Positions 55,353-62,166 of a stretch of 64,000 bases of DNA are shown in pieces. Below the pieces are notes generated by a model. The model had not been told where the DNA came from, searched no databases, and worked only from the letters and a program-made list of their open reading frames with translations. Numbering within the stretch: position 1 is the first letter of the stretch; the number at the start of each line of letters is the position of its first letter. Where the stretch lies: positions 40,336-104,335 of the forward strand of contig JAQUPQ010000003.1 in assembly GCA_028716525.1 (NCBI GenBank), read 5' to 3'. Made by a program: the position numbers and the translations under genes. This DNA comes from Terriglobia bacterium (GTDB lineage: Bacteria > Acidobacteriota > Terriglobia > JAIQFV01).

Positions 55353-55964
55353 TCAGTGGCGCGGCGATTTGCTGGTACGTGGCCCTTTCTTCCCCTGACT
55401 CTTGGCGGCCCGAATGTACCGAATGCGGGGGGCGGGGCCAACGCCCCCGGGCACTGAGTACGCGAGCACAACGATCCCGCTGGCCGGGAGTTTCTTCTGG
55501 TCCGCCAGTACGAGCTTTGTCGCAGCACCTGGCGGAAGGAGCGGGACACCGGCGCCGAGGAGCACTGGAATGACAGCCACCTCCACCGTGTCCACCAGGC
55601 CCGCGTCGAGTAGCGAACGAAAGAGCACGCCCCCGCCGTAGAGCCAGATGTCTCGCCCCGGCTTCGCCTTCAGCGCTGCAACGATTTCCCGGGGATCGTC
55701 GTTGAGGATACGGACGCCCGGGTATGCCGCTGCCGGAAGGGTCCGCGAGAAGACGACGACATCGAGACCCGGCATGGCGCCGTGCCTGCCCTGAGCGCTC
55801 AGAACCTCATATGTCCTACGTCCCATTACGGCCGTGTCGAATTCCTTGAACAGCGCGGCGAAGTCGATGGATGGATCCATCACGATCCAGTCGTATTCAC
55901 CGTTTGAGGCTGCAATGAAGCCGTCCAGGCTTACGGCCACTTGATAGCGCAGTCGTCGACTCAC
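55353..55964 (-). CDS. Cassette 8: dihydrofolate reductase/RibD-C family reductase
   Basis: 203 aa from GTG 55964 (GAGGA 8 bases upstream). YQVAVSLDGFIAASNGEYDWI, VMGRRTYEVL near 46-55 and DIWLYGGGVLFRSLLDAGLVD near 104-124 are hallmarks of the RibD C-terminal/DHFR-like NADPH reductases. The substrate is unknown; integron DHFRs of the dfrA type are different in sequence, so trimethoprim resistance should not be assumed. The C-terminal 25 residues are basic and poorly conserved. Confidence 0.92.
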   Translation of the reverse strand: MSRRLRYQVAVSLDGFIAASNGEYDWIVMDPSIDFAALFKEFDTAVMGRRTYEVLSAQGRHGAMPGLDVVVFSRTLPAAAYPGVRILNDDPREIVAALKAKPGRDIWLYGGGVLFRSLLDAGLVDTVEVAVIPVLLGAGVPLLPPGAATKLVLADQKKLPASGIVVLAYSVPGGVGPAPRIRYIRAAKSQGKKGPRTSKSPRH

Positions 55965-55992
55965 TGGTATAGTCCTCGTCTTGTGTTTGGCT

Positions 55993-56115
55993 GGCTAACG
56001 ACCAGAGCTCAGGCCCGCGGGACTAACCAGCGTGAACCACGCAGCGGAAACCCGAACGCTTTCGGGGCCGGCTGCCAGCGCGCCATCCCGCGTTGCCTGC
56101 AGCGATTTGTTAGAC
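55993..56115 (-). other. attC site H
   Basis: 123 bp, the longest site. R'' GTCTAAC (56115-56109), R' GTTAGCC (55999-55993). R'' is the exact complement of GTTAGAC, the core at the other border of cassette 7. Inner hairpin CCCGAAAGCGTTCGGG is visible. Confidence 0.9.
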
Positions 56116-56119
56116 CACG

Positions 56120-56485
56120 TCATAGTCGTCTCGCTCTCTCTAACAACTGCTCAGGTGTGGACTCGAAATTGGCTGCGATGTCCGAAGCCGAAATAGTATC
56201 GTGAAGTGCTCCGCTCATGTCAGCCAAAATCTCAACGAAAGACTCGGGCAACTCATCGCCATCCCATGCCTCATCCTGCGTTAGGAATAGATCAACGGCT
56301 CGGCAATTGGCGTCGGTGCGACCGCTCGGTGACGCAAGAAACTCCAACACGCCGATGATGGCCGATCTCAATGCTGGCGCGTCAACAGGTCTAAACGTCA
56401 AACGCTTATGAAGACGCTCCAGCAGCGGGCGCAAACTTTCGTCCACGCCGCTCGGTGGACGATAAAGCTGCTCGAATGTGTGCAT
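56120..56485 (-). CDS. Cassette 7: hypothetical protein
   Basis: 121 aa, acidic, predicted all-helical, without signal or membrane segment. Noticeable strings are FRPVDAPALRSAIIGVLEFLASP and DLFLTQDEAWDGDELPESFVEILADM. It starts 14 bases from the cassette border and ends 4 bases before attC H, the tight packing typical of cassettes. I do not recognise it. An immunity- or antitoxin-like role is only a guess from size and charge. Confidence 0.8.
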   Translation of the reverse strand: MHTFEQLYRPPSGVDESLRPLLERLHKRLTFRPVDAPALRSAIIGVLEFLASPSGRTDANCRAVDLFLTQDEAWDGDELPESFVEILADMSGALHDTISASDIAANFESTPEQLLERARRL

Positions 56486-56498
56486 GAGATGCGAAGTG

Positions 56499-56568
56499 GT
56501 CTAACGACCAGCGCGTTACCCCGTCCCCCAATCTTAATGGGGGATCGGGGTGCACGCACGGGTTAGGC
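56499..56568 (-). other. attC site G
   Basis: 70 bp. R'' GCCTAAC (56568-56562), R' GTTAGAC (56505-56499). Shares CGATCCCCCATTAAGATTGG and GACGGGGT arms with sites J and K. Confidence 0.9.
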
Positions 56569-56572
56569 GGCA

Positions 56573-57049
56573 TCAGTATTTCCAGCCGTCGACCGGCTCA
56601 GTACGAAAGTACCAAAAGCGCTTTTCGTAGTCTTGAACGCACACGTGGTACCCAGCAATCTCAATTTTTTCTCCCCGCTCTAGGGATGCTACGATATTTT
56701 CACTTCCGAATGATATTCCCTCTGCCCACAGCGGGGCTGAATAGAGGGTGCCTGGCTTGCCATTTAGGATCTGCCTTACCCTCTGTCTGACCGCATCATC
56801 CGTCTTCCAGTCGATAGACTTGCTTTCGATTCGTATCTTTTGTCCGGATAGCCTAAGAAGATCGGCGAGTGTTCGTTTTCCGTCATTCTCTAACTGGATG
56901 TTGGACCAGCCTTCAAACGCTTTCAAACCACTTGGACAGAAGGCCCATGTATTGTACCGAAGAACGCCGCCATCCTGTCCAAATGCAACAGAAGCAAAAA
57001 CAAGAGCTTGCGCTGCGAAGATTGCGAGATGCCTATTCATTATTCTCAT
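56573..57049 (-). CDS. Cassette 6: secreted hypothetical protein
   Basis: 158 aa. A signal peptide (about 1-24, HLAIFAAQALVFASVAFGQ) precedes a mature domain with two Cys (FCPSGLK, HVCVQDY). It ends FWYFRTEPVDGWKY. ATG 57049 lies 5 bases inside the cassette border; an ATG three codons later is also possible. No family recognised. It is probably periplasmic or secreted, a common fate of cassette products. Confidence 0.8.
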   Translation of the reverse strand: MRIMNRHLAIFAAQALVFASVAFGQDGGVLRYNTWAFCPSGLKAFEGWSNIQLENDGKRTLADLLRLSGQKIRIESKSIDWKTDDAVRQRVRQILNGKPGTLYSAPLWAEGISFGSENIVASLERGEKIEIAGYHVCVQDYEKRFWYFRTEPVDGWKY

Positions 57050-57054
57050 CGGCC

Positions 57055-57114
57055 ACCTAACGCTCAGCTTCAGCCGCCGCGCGAACCGAGGTCGGCTAAA
57101 AGCTGTGGTTGGCG
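57055..57114 (-). other. attC site F
   Basis: 60 bp, the shortest. R'' CGCCAAC (57114-57108), R' GTTAGGT (57061-57055). AGCTTTTAGCCG pairs with CGGCTGAAGCT. R'' matches the odd border core GCTGGCG of cassette 5 with one base difference. Confidence 0.88.
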
Positions 57115-57136
57115 GCTCTTCAACCCTTGCTGCGGA

Positions 57137-57724
57137 TTAGGGGAGACGGCTCTCATCAACATTGCCACCCCACCGATAGTAGTGGCCAATGAGACGAGTA
57201 GCTGCCCAGTACTTCCCCTGCAGGGCTGATTTGCTAGCTTGCTCACGCCACGCTTGCGACTGCGTTCCCGCTTCTTTCTGAACTTCTCCGCTGTCATCAT
57301 AAGCGTACCCAGAACACATATCGAGAAAGCCATCCGTCTCAATGGCGATCACATGAGGGACAGCGTCCTTAGGTAACCGATCCACAGATGACGAAAGGGA
57401 GGGATAAACGAAAGCCAAACCAACATAGCTCGAAGCACAACCAAGTGGTCGATAAAATGGGCGCGGCCATGCAATGCCTGTGGCCATTAGCACCACGACG
57501 ACCGCTTCTGCGATTGCTCGCCTTACATTCCGCCTCAGCATGGCTCTAACCATATACCAGAGAGACATCAAACCTAGGAGGCCGAAGCAGAGTAAAGCGC
57601 CTGGAATAACAAAGAACACAAATGGAAGCCTAAAACCCGGCACCGCACCTAAGAAGATTATGAGGACGAGCACGATGGTGGCAAATAACAAGCGATACTT
57701 CGCATGCTTCGGCACTTTGCTCAT
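57137..57724 (-). CDS. Cassette 5: membrane-anchored hypothetical protein
   Basis: 195 aa. Three hydrophobic helices lie at about 11-28, 33-57 and 70-88 (LFATIVLVLIIFLGAVPGF, FVFFVIPGALLCFGLLGLM, AIAEAVVVVLMATGIAWP). A soluble C-terminal domain of about 105 residues ends YYRWGGNVDESRLP. It lies in the cassette directly downstream of the cyclase-like gene, but an attC separates them. The family is unknown to me. The C-terminal domain probably faces out of the cytoplasm by the positive-inside rule, though this is uncertain. Confidence 0.75.
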   Translation of the reverse strand: MSKVPKHAKYRLLFATIVLVLIIFLGAVPGFRLPFVFFVIPGALLCFGLLGLMSLWYMVRAMLRRNVRRAIAEAVVVVLMATGIAWPRPFYRPLGCASSYVGLAFVYPSLSSSVDRLPKDAVPHVIAIETDGFLDMCSGYAYDDSGEVQKEAGTQSQAWREQASKSALQGKYWAATRLIGHYYRWGGNVDESRLP

Positions 57725-57753
57725 ATCATGTGGCTCAATTTATTTTTTGATTC

Positions 57754-57859
57754 CGCCAGCGATTTGCCGATGAGCTACGGGACCGCCGCACGAACCGGCA
57801 CTTCGATGATACTATGATGTCCCTGAGGTGGTACCGTCAGCTTTATCGGCTGGTTGGGC
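57754..57859 (-). other. attC site E
   Basis: 106 bp. R'' GCCCAAC (57859-57853) is the exact complement of the border core of cassette 4. R' is GCTGGCG (57760-57754), degenerate at base 2. GCCGATAAAGCTGACGG pairs with CCGTAGCTCATCGGC. The 3' end of the cyclase-like gene lies inside it. Confidence 0.82.
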
Positions 57860-58726
57860 AGCCAGCGACGGTTGCTTTTCAACAACGCCCAACACGTCCT
57901 TGATCGTGCCCAGCATATCTTTCCTAAGGAAGGTAGTCCATTCCTTGACAACGTGCCGGCCCCACTCCGGTCCTGCCTCCATCGCCTCCAAGAACCCACG
58001 CAACCAGGTGTCTGTCTCCCGATCTGACTTCGGATTTTCAAGGTCCCGGACCAGCGCCCGGGTCTTTCGCACTATCGTGGCCTTGCTTGAGCGTTGAGGT
58101 CGCCCTTCGGATGAGATTGCGATCTCCGTCGTGGACCAGCGTTCTCCCTTGAAGTACTTCAGGACCTCATCACGAGTGAACGGGCGCTTCCGATATGCTT
58201 GCTTGAAGCCAGCATCGCGAGCGGCAGCGATCAGTCGTCGATGAGCCACTACGCCTGGAAAAGGGGCTCGGATTCCCGATAGACGAAACGCAAGAACCAC
58301 CCCTCTGCCAATCACATCCGTGTAAGCGGTGTCGCCGGATGCGTGACTCACAACGATCGCGTCTGGATCGTATGCCGCCCCGTGACGGAGTCGGAATCTA
58401 CGAGGGGCTGATACCCCCAGCTGAGTGACGTTCACCAGGAAACTGAGCTGCCATGCCGCCTCAAGGGCAGTCTTCGCCACGATGCCGAGATCTCGTTCCA
58501 GCGGGACGTCGTAGGCAGCGAGGAATCCATCGCCCGTCCATTTGGCGAGAAGGCCGCCAGTCTGGCGAACGAGGACTGCCGAGAGCCAGAAGAAGCGTTT
58601 CAGGAATTCTTCGGCGGAATCAACACTCTGTGGATTGTTGAGCGCTGAGGATGAGCCTTCAATGTCGCACACCCAAAGGATTGTGCGATGTCGTTTGAAA
58701 TTCACGGTAACGGATTCTTTCTTCAT
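57812..58726 (-). CDS. Cassette 4: stand-alone class III nucleotidyl cyclase-like protein
   Basis: 304 aa from ATG 58726, no membrane or sensor domain. ILWVCDIEGSSSALN (Asp21, first metal ligand) and AKWTGDGFLAAY (Lys62, Asp66) match the class III cyclase core. TDVIGRGVVLAFRLSG gives Asp137 and Arg148 in the expected places, but the transition-state Asn of the VNxAxR motif is Val144. The C-terminal 120 residues are unique. It may make a cyclic nucleotide or be a catalytically altered relative. Stand-alone cyclases of this class include the PycC enzymes of Pycsar phage defence. That link is only a hypothesis. Confidence 0.82.
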   Translation of the reverse strand: MKKESVTVNFKRHRTILWVCDIEGSSSALNNPQSVDSAEEFLKRFFWLSAVLVRQTGGLLAKWTGDGFLAAYDVPLERDLGIVAKTALEAAWQLSFLVNVTQLGVSAPRRFRLRHGAAYDPDAIVVSHASGDTAYTDVIGRGVVLAFRLSGIRAPFPGVVAHRRLIAAARDAGFKQAYRKRPFTRDEVLKYFKGERWSTTEIAISSEGRPQRSSKATIVRKTRALVRDLENPKSDRETDTWLRGFLEAMEAGPEWGRHVVKEWTTFLRKDMLGTIKDVLGVVEKQPSLAAQPADKADGTTSGTS

Positions 58727-58762
58727 GTTTTCCGTGCCAACAGTAGGCCAGCCTCCTGGTCA

Positions 58763-58873
58763 GCCCAACGGACCGGAGCTAAGGCGCGGCGCGTTGGCTA
58801 ATAATGATTCATTCTCCATGTCTAGCGAGTTTGCACGCGGGCTTGAGCCGTCAGCTTGAGCGACTGGTTAGGC
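58763..58873 (-). other. attC site D
   Basis: 111 bp. R'' GCCTAAC (58873-58867), R' GTTGGGC (58769-58763). Arms less regular than in the other sites; expected R'' is GCCCAAC, one base different. Confidence 0.8.
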
Positions 58874-58894
58874 GGCAAGAATCACAAATGGGAA

Positions 58895-59566
58895 TTACAG
58901 TTTCTTGTCGACCTCAGCCAGGAAAGCATTTGCAACAGAGAACAACTCATTGGCATAGTCCACCATTATCTGAAAAGGACGTGGTCTCCTGCTGCGATTG
59001 GGTTGTGTGAAGTCGATATCCATTTCGTGAATAATCTCATTTCTAGTCGAGAAAATCGTGTGAAGAAGGGGCAGATTCTTGCTCAAAAGGTTTGAAGGAA
59101 TATCAAAATGTGAGACCACCTTCAGGAGTTGATCCTTTGACTGGATGCTATTTTCTCGAATGTTACTTACAAGATCATCCATTAGGAACACTTGCAGGTT
59201 ATTCTCTGCAAGTGCGGCGGCCAAGAACTTGTGGTCAAATTCGGATCCTCTCTTGATTCTGCGTTCAACGTGGGCGCGGAACATTTCCTTTGCACCATCA
59301 CTTTTGCCTACTACGATTGGTAGAGCGTCTAGGACCAACTGTTTTACCATCGAATCAAGCCCAGAAGATGCGAAAACGAGCATAGCACGCAAGAGATCTT
59401 GTTCTTCGTCAGTTGGCGCGCCCCGTGCTCTTCTCGTAGCTCTTATGTTTGTGAACAAATCCAAGAATGAAGACGAAGCATCGTGAGCGTTGATGAGAAT
59501 GTAGTATCCTTTCAATGCCGCCTGGTTTGCTGGCTGGTTCGGAAAGTGCTTGAACTTTGTGGCCAT
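58895..59566 (-). CDS. Cassette 3, second gene: HEPN-domain ribonuclease-like protein
   Basis: 223 aa from ATG 59566. Helical throughout. STRNEIIHEMDIDF near 173-186 contains the HEPN signature RxxxxH (Arg175, His180) in the context typical of the RiboL-PSP-HEPN family, whose active members cut RNA. The start codon lies one base after the stop of the beta-flower-like gene, with no attC between, so both genes move as one cassette. A toxin-antitoxin or abortive-infection role is inferred from the HEPN motif and gene pairing; it is not shown. Confidence 0.85.
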   Translation of the reverse strand: MATKFKHFPNQPANQAALKGYYILINAHDASSSFLDLFTNIRATRRARGAPTDEEQDLLRAMLVFASSGLDSMVKQLVLDALPIVVGKSDGAKEMFRAHVERRIKRGSEFDHKFLAAALAENNLQVFLMDDLVSNIRENSIQSKDQLLKVVSHFDIPSNLLSKNLPLLHTIFSTRNEIIHEMDIDFTQPNRSRRPRPFQIMVDYANELFSVANAFLAEVDKKL

Positions 59567-59567
59567 G

Positions 59568-59882
59568 TCAGTCCTCGCCGATTTCGACGTCAATGGTTCC
59601 AGGTACAAGAGGTGAGTAGCCGGCATACCCCGGATAGCCGGGGTAACCCGGATATCCTGGATAACCAGGATATCCTGGATATCCTCGATACGGGTGACTG
59701 AGTAGCCTAAACAGCCGGTTGTTCGGGAAAATCGTGCCTAGGTACTGCCCTTCGACGTCCACAACATCCTGATCTCCCCAAGGAAGCCAGCCGATCCATT
59801 TACCCGTTTGGCTATGGATATACTTCCCTACCCGAAACGCAATCCATTCGCCTTGTGAATTGAATAGGTACTGCACTCGCAT
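59568..59882 (-). CDS. Cassette 3, first gene: 4-fold beta-flower-like protein with a YPG repeat tail
   Basis: 104 aa from ATG 59882, 32 bases inside the cassette border. YLFNSQGEWIAFRVGKYIHSQTGKWIGWLPWGDQDVVDVEGQYLGTIF, read as four short strands each with a GxW or GxY turn, resembles the 4-fold beta-flower proteins. Residues 68-88 are a GYP repeat (six YPG units) encoded by a 9-base tandem repeat. The end (TIDVEIGED) is acidic. It precedes the HEPN gene in the same cassette and is a candidate partner or antitoxin. Confidence 0.75.
   Translation of the reverse strand: MRVQYLFNSQGEWIAFRVGKYIHSQTGKWIGWLPWGDQDVVDVEGQYLGTIFPNNRLFRLLSHPYRGYPGYPGYPGYPGYPGYPGYAGYSPLVPGTIDVEIGED
59623..59691 (-). 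repeat. 9-base tandem repeat encoding YPG units
   Basis: Plus-strand units such as GGATATCCT, GGATAACCA, GGATAGCCG and GGGTAACCC recur every 9 bases. Because 9 is a multiple of 3, unit gain or loss keeps the frame of the beta-flower-like gene. Confidence 0.85.
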
Positions 59883-59913
59883 GTGTTCTCGTATGATGAT
59901 TGAATTTCTTGCC

Positions 59914-59982
59914 GCCCAACGTCGCGGCTCACCAGCTGCCGTAGACGTGCAGACGGCGGCCTGGTGCAGCCGCATGTTATCC
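59914..59982 (-). other. attC site B
   Basis: 69 bp. R'' GGATAAC (59982-59976), R' GTTGGGC (59920-59914). R'' is the exact complement of GTTATCC, the core at the other border of cassette 2, a strong sign of cassette integration. The stop codon of cassette gene 2 lies within R''. Confidence 0.93.
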
Positions 59983-60663
59983 GGCTTTACCCCTCTTGCT
60001 CGATGCAAGCATGTCACGAATAATCGTGGCAGGCCCGACTGTCAAGGACGCCAATTCGCTGACAACTGTCACCAGCCTTTCAAGCAATTGCGATAATTCG
60101 GCGGCGCGGCCCATGACTTCGAGCGGCTTGAGTGTTTCGAGAGCGTCTGCGTAGCCAAGCGCGTCATGATCGCGATGCGCAGCCAGCGCGTTTCGAATTG
60201 TGCCGAGAAACTCGCGATGACCCTGCCAGAACTGATTCAGGTCCGACGAAACCAGGTTGAGGCGAGCGACTTGGTCTGCGGACGCCCCGAGCGCCTTGGC
60301 AGCGTCACGAAATTCACGCCCGAGCAATTGCGGAAGATCCTCGGCTGCCTCGTACAACAAAACCGCTTCATGCTTCGCCAAGAACGCACGCCTGCGATCG
60401 CCGATTGCGCAAACAAGATCGTCCGTAAAGTAGGCAATATCTTGATCCAACAGCAATAGGTACATCCCGACATTGAAGACCGTTGTCGCACTGCCGGCTC
60501 TCAGTTGGGTTGCCCCTTCAAGCGTATGACGGACCGTCTTGAGCGCGTCCGTTCTGGCTTTGCGCTTTTCACGCGCCCGGCGCCGATGGCGCATGCGTAC
60601 CGGGAACAGCACGATGCGCTCGATCCCGTTCTTGAGTTCTTCGCTCAGAGATGAATCGTTCAT
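59977..60663 (-). CDS. Cassette 2: hypothetical helical protein
   Basis: 228 aa from ATG 60663, 10 bases inside the cassette border; upstream codons would lie within attC A. The N-terminus is very basic (VRMRHRRRAREKRKARTDALK). The rest is long amphipathic helices, without signal peptide. The string LRAGSATTVFNVGMYLLLLDQDIAYFTDDL near 56-85 is the most hydrophobic. The gene ends inside attC B. No family recognised. Confidence 0.82.
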   Translation of the reverse strand: MNDSSLSEELKNGIERIVLFPVRMRHRRRAREKRKARTDALKTVRHTLEGATQLRAGSATTVFNVGMYLLLLDQDIAYFTDDLVCAIGDRRRAFLAKHEAVLLYEAAEDLPQLLGREFRDAAKALGASADQVARLNLVSSDLNQFWQGHREFLGTIRNALAAHRDHDALGYADALETLKPLEVMGRAAELSQLLERLVTVVSELASLTVGPATIIRDMLASSKRGKAG

Positions 60664-60672
60664 TCCGTGTCC

Positions 60673-60740
60673 GGATAACGAGTAGCGCGTCACCCGGCAG
60701 CCAGCTCTTTGGGCTGGTAGGGTGCACGCGCGGGTTAGGC
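60673..60740 (-). other. attC site A
   Basis: 68 bp. R'' GCCTAAC (60740-60734), R' GTTATCC (60679-60673). Outer arms CCCGCGCGTGCACCC and GGGTGACGCGCT as in G, J and K, but a different loop: CCAGCCCAAAGAGCTGG. Confidence 0.92.
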
Positions 60741-60750
60741 GCTGGGATGA

Positions 60751-61560
60751 TTATTGCTTTATGTATTTTCCCCTGGCTACGGAGTAATGAAGCGTTTCTC
60801 TCCATTTTATGGAGTCCAGGTCTCTGAAAACGCTATCCCCATTGATATTGATACAGCAGAGCTCTGCTCCAATTGTCTTTTTCAATATCAAATCGCGCGG
60901 TTTGCTGGCTTCCTGGACATACAGAGTGTCCCTCCAGCTCGAGCAACAACACCCGTTGAACCAACTTGCAATAAAAAAATCCTTGTCGGTCATCAGTTCA
61001 AGGGGTTTCTTTCCTCCAAGCTTCCAAATAAGTAACTGGCGTCCCAAAGGAGGCGAGCCCCGATTCTCGTTCCTGATGATGATTAACTCATCTCCTGGTC
61101 CGTCCACCAAATCCACTGGGATAATCTCAAAATCTCCGTAAGCCGCCCAAAGATGATAATCACCAATCTTCTTCCCCGCTGCGTCCTTTACGTGTATCCA
61201 ATAACTATCGTCGTTGAAGCACCCACAATCGTAAGGGGAACAATCTTCCCCTCGTCGACAGTTCCTCTGTTCCACTTTCATCGTCCCCCAGGTGTCGTCG
61301 TCTAATCGAATCTTGATGGGATTGTTCCTCAGATTCCCGTGAGAATTGTCAATCTCACTGAGGGCTTTCCAACCACCCGGCCACTTGTCAAAAATCCACG
61401 GACCATTCCAGGAGACCTCGTCTGAGCTCTTGAATCCTTTTGGCAAGGGTTCTTTGCAGTCCTTGGCCTTGTTTTGTGACACGACGCAATGTGGAGTGAT
61501 CGAAAAAAAAGTAACCAGGATTAATATAAGACAGTATCGTGTTCTTGCGCAGCCAAGCAC
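60751..61560 (-). CDS. Cassette 1: secreted Cys-rich hypothetical protein
   Basis: 269 aa from GTG 61560 (GAGAGG about 9 bases upstream). A signal peptide (about 1-28, YCLILILVTFFSITPHCVVS) precedes a mature domain with about ten Cys, in clusters such as CRRGEDCSPYDCGC and FNGCCCSSW. DGPGDELIIIRNENRG near 153-168 resembles FG-GAP/VCBS-like strands. It is the first cassette, next to the integrase remnant, the position usually expressed best. Family unknown. Confidence 0.8.
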   Translation of the reverse strand: MLGCARTRYCLILILVTFFSITPHCVVSQNKAKDCKEPLPKGFKSSDEVSWNGPWIFDKWPGGWKALSEIDNSHGNLRNNPIKIRLDDDTWGTMKVEQRNCRRGEDCSPYDCGCFNDDSYWIHVKDAAGKKIGDYHLWAAYGDFEIIPVDLVDGPGDELIIIRNENRGSPPLGRQLLIWKLGGKKPLELMTDKDFFIASWFNGCCCSSWRDTLYVQEASKPRDLILKKTIGAELCCININGDSVFRDLDSIKWRETLHYSVARGKYIKQ

Positions 61561-61814
61561 AGCTCCTTACCTCTCTGGCTTTCCAACAAATCTGCTTAAA
61601 TGTGCATGCGCCCAACTAAAGATTAACCTGTATTGGACTGCTAGGATTTCAAAACAAACACTGCGGATTTTACAGTCAAATCAGGGTTGGCCCTTTCAGG
61701 CACTCGCTTCACAATATGCCCACTGTCAATGAATTGCCAGAAAAAACAACTCCATATGTGTTCGGAAAACACTGCAGTCTTTGCAGCCTAATTAGACAAG
61801 AGTCAAAATGTCTG

Positions 61815-61964
61815 TCAAAGCTTATCTGCTGGGCTTCGAACACCCCTTCCACCGCGATTCAGGACATGCGTGTAAATCATGGTCGTACTTATCCCCCACG
61901 GGCGACAGGCATCACGATGGCCAAGAAGCTCCTGAACTGTTCGAATATCATAGCCGTCCTGCAA
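61815..61964 (-). pseudogene. intI: Integron integrase IntI, C-terminal fragment
   Basis: 50 codons to TGA at 61815. [18 protein letters not shown] is followed by six extra residues (ACRPWG) and then [20 protein letters not shown] ending PADKL. The LLGH box, catalytic Tyr in MIYTHVL and the [10 protein letters not shown] tail are specific to integron integrases. The catalytic Arg and HxxR parts, the IntI-specific domain and the N-terminus are missing. Homology stops at a GCCCCGAT hairpin repeat. The fragment is on the same strand as the cassettes, with the array downstream of it, unlike class 1 integrons. Confidence 0.92.
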
Positions 61965-62070
61965 TCCGCCGCGGCCCCGATGAATCGGGGCTGCGTTCTT
62001 TTCAATATTTGGAATTTCACGGCAGAGGATCCCACGCTGCGAATTGAGATAGCCGCGTGCCGATCGATCC

Positions 62071-62166
62071 AATCCCCCTAAGGGGGATGAAATAGTCGTA
62101 GCCTGAGGCGTAAGCCTCGGGTCATTGATTCCCGCGAACGACTAGCTCCCGCAGGGAGCGGCATAA
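62071..62166. repeat. Triple-hairpin module, right-hand copy
   Basis: AATCCCCCTAAGGGGGATGA, GTAGCCTGAGGCGTAAGCCT and AGCTCCCGCAGGGAGCGGCA appear in the same order and orientation as in the array at 52774-53160. Its linker (GTCATTGATTCCCGCGAACG) resembles that of the third left unit (GTCACTGATCCGCGCGAACG). Confidence 0.88.

Larger units (their letters stand above)
53392..61616 (-). mobile_element. Integron cassette array (ten attC sites)
   Basis: Ten sites with RYYYAAC/GTTRRRY-type cores and folded inner arms divide this region into cassettes. Their genes lie on the minus strand except for one toxin-antitoxin pair. Each site follows a gene 3' end. For seven cassettes the site's R'' core is the exact complement, or one base off, of the core at the cassette's other border. 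A probable first recombination point is GTTGGGC on the minus strand (61616-61610). The integrase survives only as the fragment at 61815-61964, so the array is probably immobile unless an integrase acts in trans. Confidence 0.92.

Noticed and set aside
55353..55964. Trimethoprim-resistance dfr cassette
   Set aside because: The protein is of the RibD-C/DHFR-like reductase type (YGGGVLFRSLL), not DfrA or DfrB.
57137..58726. A Pycsar defence operon
   Set aside because: The two genes are separated by an attC, the membrane protein does not look like PycTM to me, and the cyclase lacks the usual Asn. Kept only as a hypothesis.
61346..61732. A plus-strand protein near the first cassette
   Set aside because: It overlaps the well-supported secreted protein at 60751-61560 in antisense and has no family features.
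61815..62072. A complete 85-aa minus-strand gene
   Set aside because: Only the last 49 residues match IntI; the first 36 come from a hairpin repeat and flanking DNA, so it is a pseudogene fragment.
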